A stretch of 13,122 bases of DNA from Leptolyngbyaceae cyanobacterium CSSed165cm_216 (GTDB lineage Bacteria; Cyanobacteriota; Cyanobacteriia; Phormidesmidales; Phormidesmidaceae), in assembly GCA_007135385.1 (NCBI GenBank), contig SLIY01000359.1:1-13122 (forward strand). Direction: 5' to 3'. Shown here one piece after another: positions 13,013-13,122 of the stretch (position 1 is its first letter; every line of letters starts with the position of its first letter). Below the pieces are notes generated by a model. That model ran no database searches, was not told the DNA's origin, and saw only the letters and a list, made by a program, of their open reading frames with translations. Position numbers and translations under genes: made by a program.

Positions 13013-13122
13013 TTAAGCCGGGAAACCCTCTAAGTGAAAGGGATTGAGGGTTTGTGCTTTTAGTGACTGACGGGCGAGGGGAAGATCACCCATGTGGTCG
13101 ACAACCCACTCAAATAGATCAG
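13013..13122 (-). CDS. C-terminal end of an unrecognised gene (partial)
   Basis: A minus-strand frame enters from the right edge and stops at TAA 13015-13013, leaving 35 residues. They start DLFEWVVDHMGDLPLARQSL and end NPFHLEGFPA. The composition looks like real protein, and the other two minus-strand frames close within about 65 nt. I do not recognise the family. It converges on the capA-like gene with 90 nt between the stops. Confidence 0.55.
   Translation of the reverse strand, partial: DLFEWVVDHMGDLPLARQSLKAQTLNPFHLEGFPA
13023..13061 (+). terminator. Putative terminator of the capA-like gene, inside the opposing gene
   Basis: AAACCCTC (13023-13030) and GAGGGTTT (13046-13053) form a perfect 8-bp stem around 15 nt, with TTTT at 13058-13061 downstream on the plus strand. 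It lies about 100 nt after the capA-like stop and inside the end of the minus-strand frame, so it would serve plus-strand transcripts. Confidence 0.35.

Overview
The window looks like chromosomal DNA of a cyanobacterium. The HIP1 octamer GCGATCGC, the signature repeat of many cyanobacterial genomes, occurs at least nine times (starts at 2233, 3527, 3988, 5661, 7820, 8250, 9758, 11597 and 12936), where about 0.2 would be expected by chance. Gene content agrees: an ABA4-like membrane protein, a cyanobacterial-type HtrA protease, a stand-alone flavin reductase resembling the tail of flavodiiron proteins, and degenerate heptamer (STRR-like) repeats between genes. No phage, plasmid, transposase, CRISPR or defence genes are visible, and no rRNA or tRNA was found. 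The order looks like ordinary core or near-core DNA with many short transcription units.

Layout. 1-202 (-): 5' end of an alpha/beta hydrolase/carboxylesterase running off the left edge. 203-551: gene-free, with a heptamer repeat. 552-1133 (-): Gln-rich protein with a rhodanese-like domain lacking the catalytic Cys. 1134-1422: gene-free, with a second heptamer repeat that folds into a hairpin. 1423-1905 (-) and 1960-2817 (+): divergent flavin reductase and RhtA/EamA-type exporter. 2818-2916: G-rich tract and a 28-bp perfect palindrome between convergent genes. 2917-4152 (-): HtrA/Deg protease. 4380-5783 (+): SLC45-like MFS transporter, converging with 1 nt to spare on 5785-6621 (-), a SirB1/transglutaminase-like TPR protein. 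The latter is stop-to-start coupled to 6622-8169 (-), a FAD-dependent oxidoreductase. 8430-8915 (+): ABA4-like protein. 8916-9501: gene-free region holding twelve 20-bp tandem repeats. 9502-11163 (+): family 5 substrate-binding lipoprotein. 11219-12922 (+): membrane-anchored CapA-like protein with an extra N-terminal domain. 13013-13122 (-): C-terminal end of an unrecognised gene.

Working relations. The FAD oxidoreductase and SirB1-like gene are the only convincing operon. The substrate-binding protein and capA-like gene are codirectional with 55 nt between them and may be cotranscribed; both products would act outside the cytoplasmic membrane. Other genes are divergent, convergent or isolated.

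I did not find a clear new multi-gene system. The most unusual structure is the 20-bp two-variant repeat array at 9093-9332, in which three variable sites change together. It is flanked by an inverted half-copy and a terminator-like hairpin. Several start codons are chosen here from ribosome-binding sites rather than from the longest open frame.
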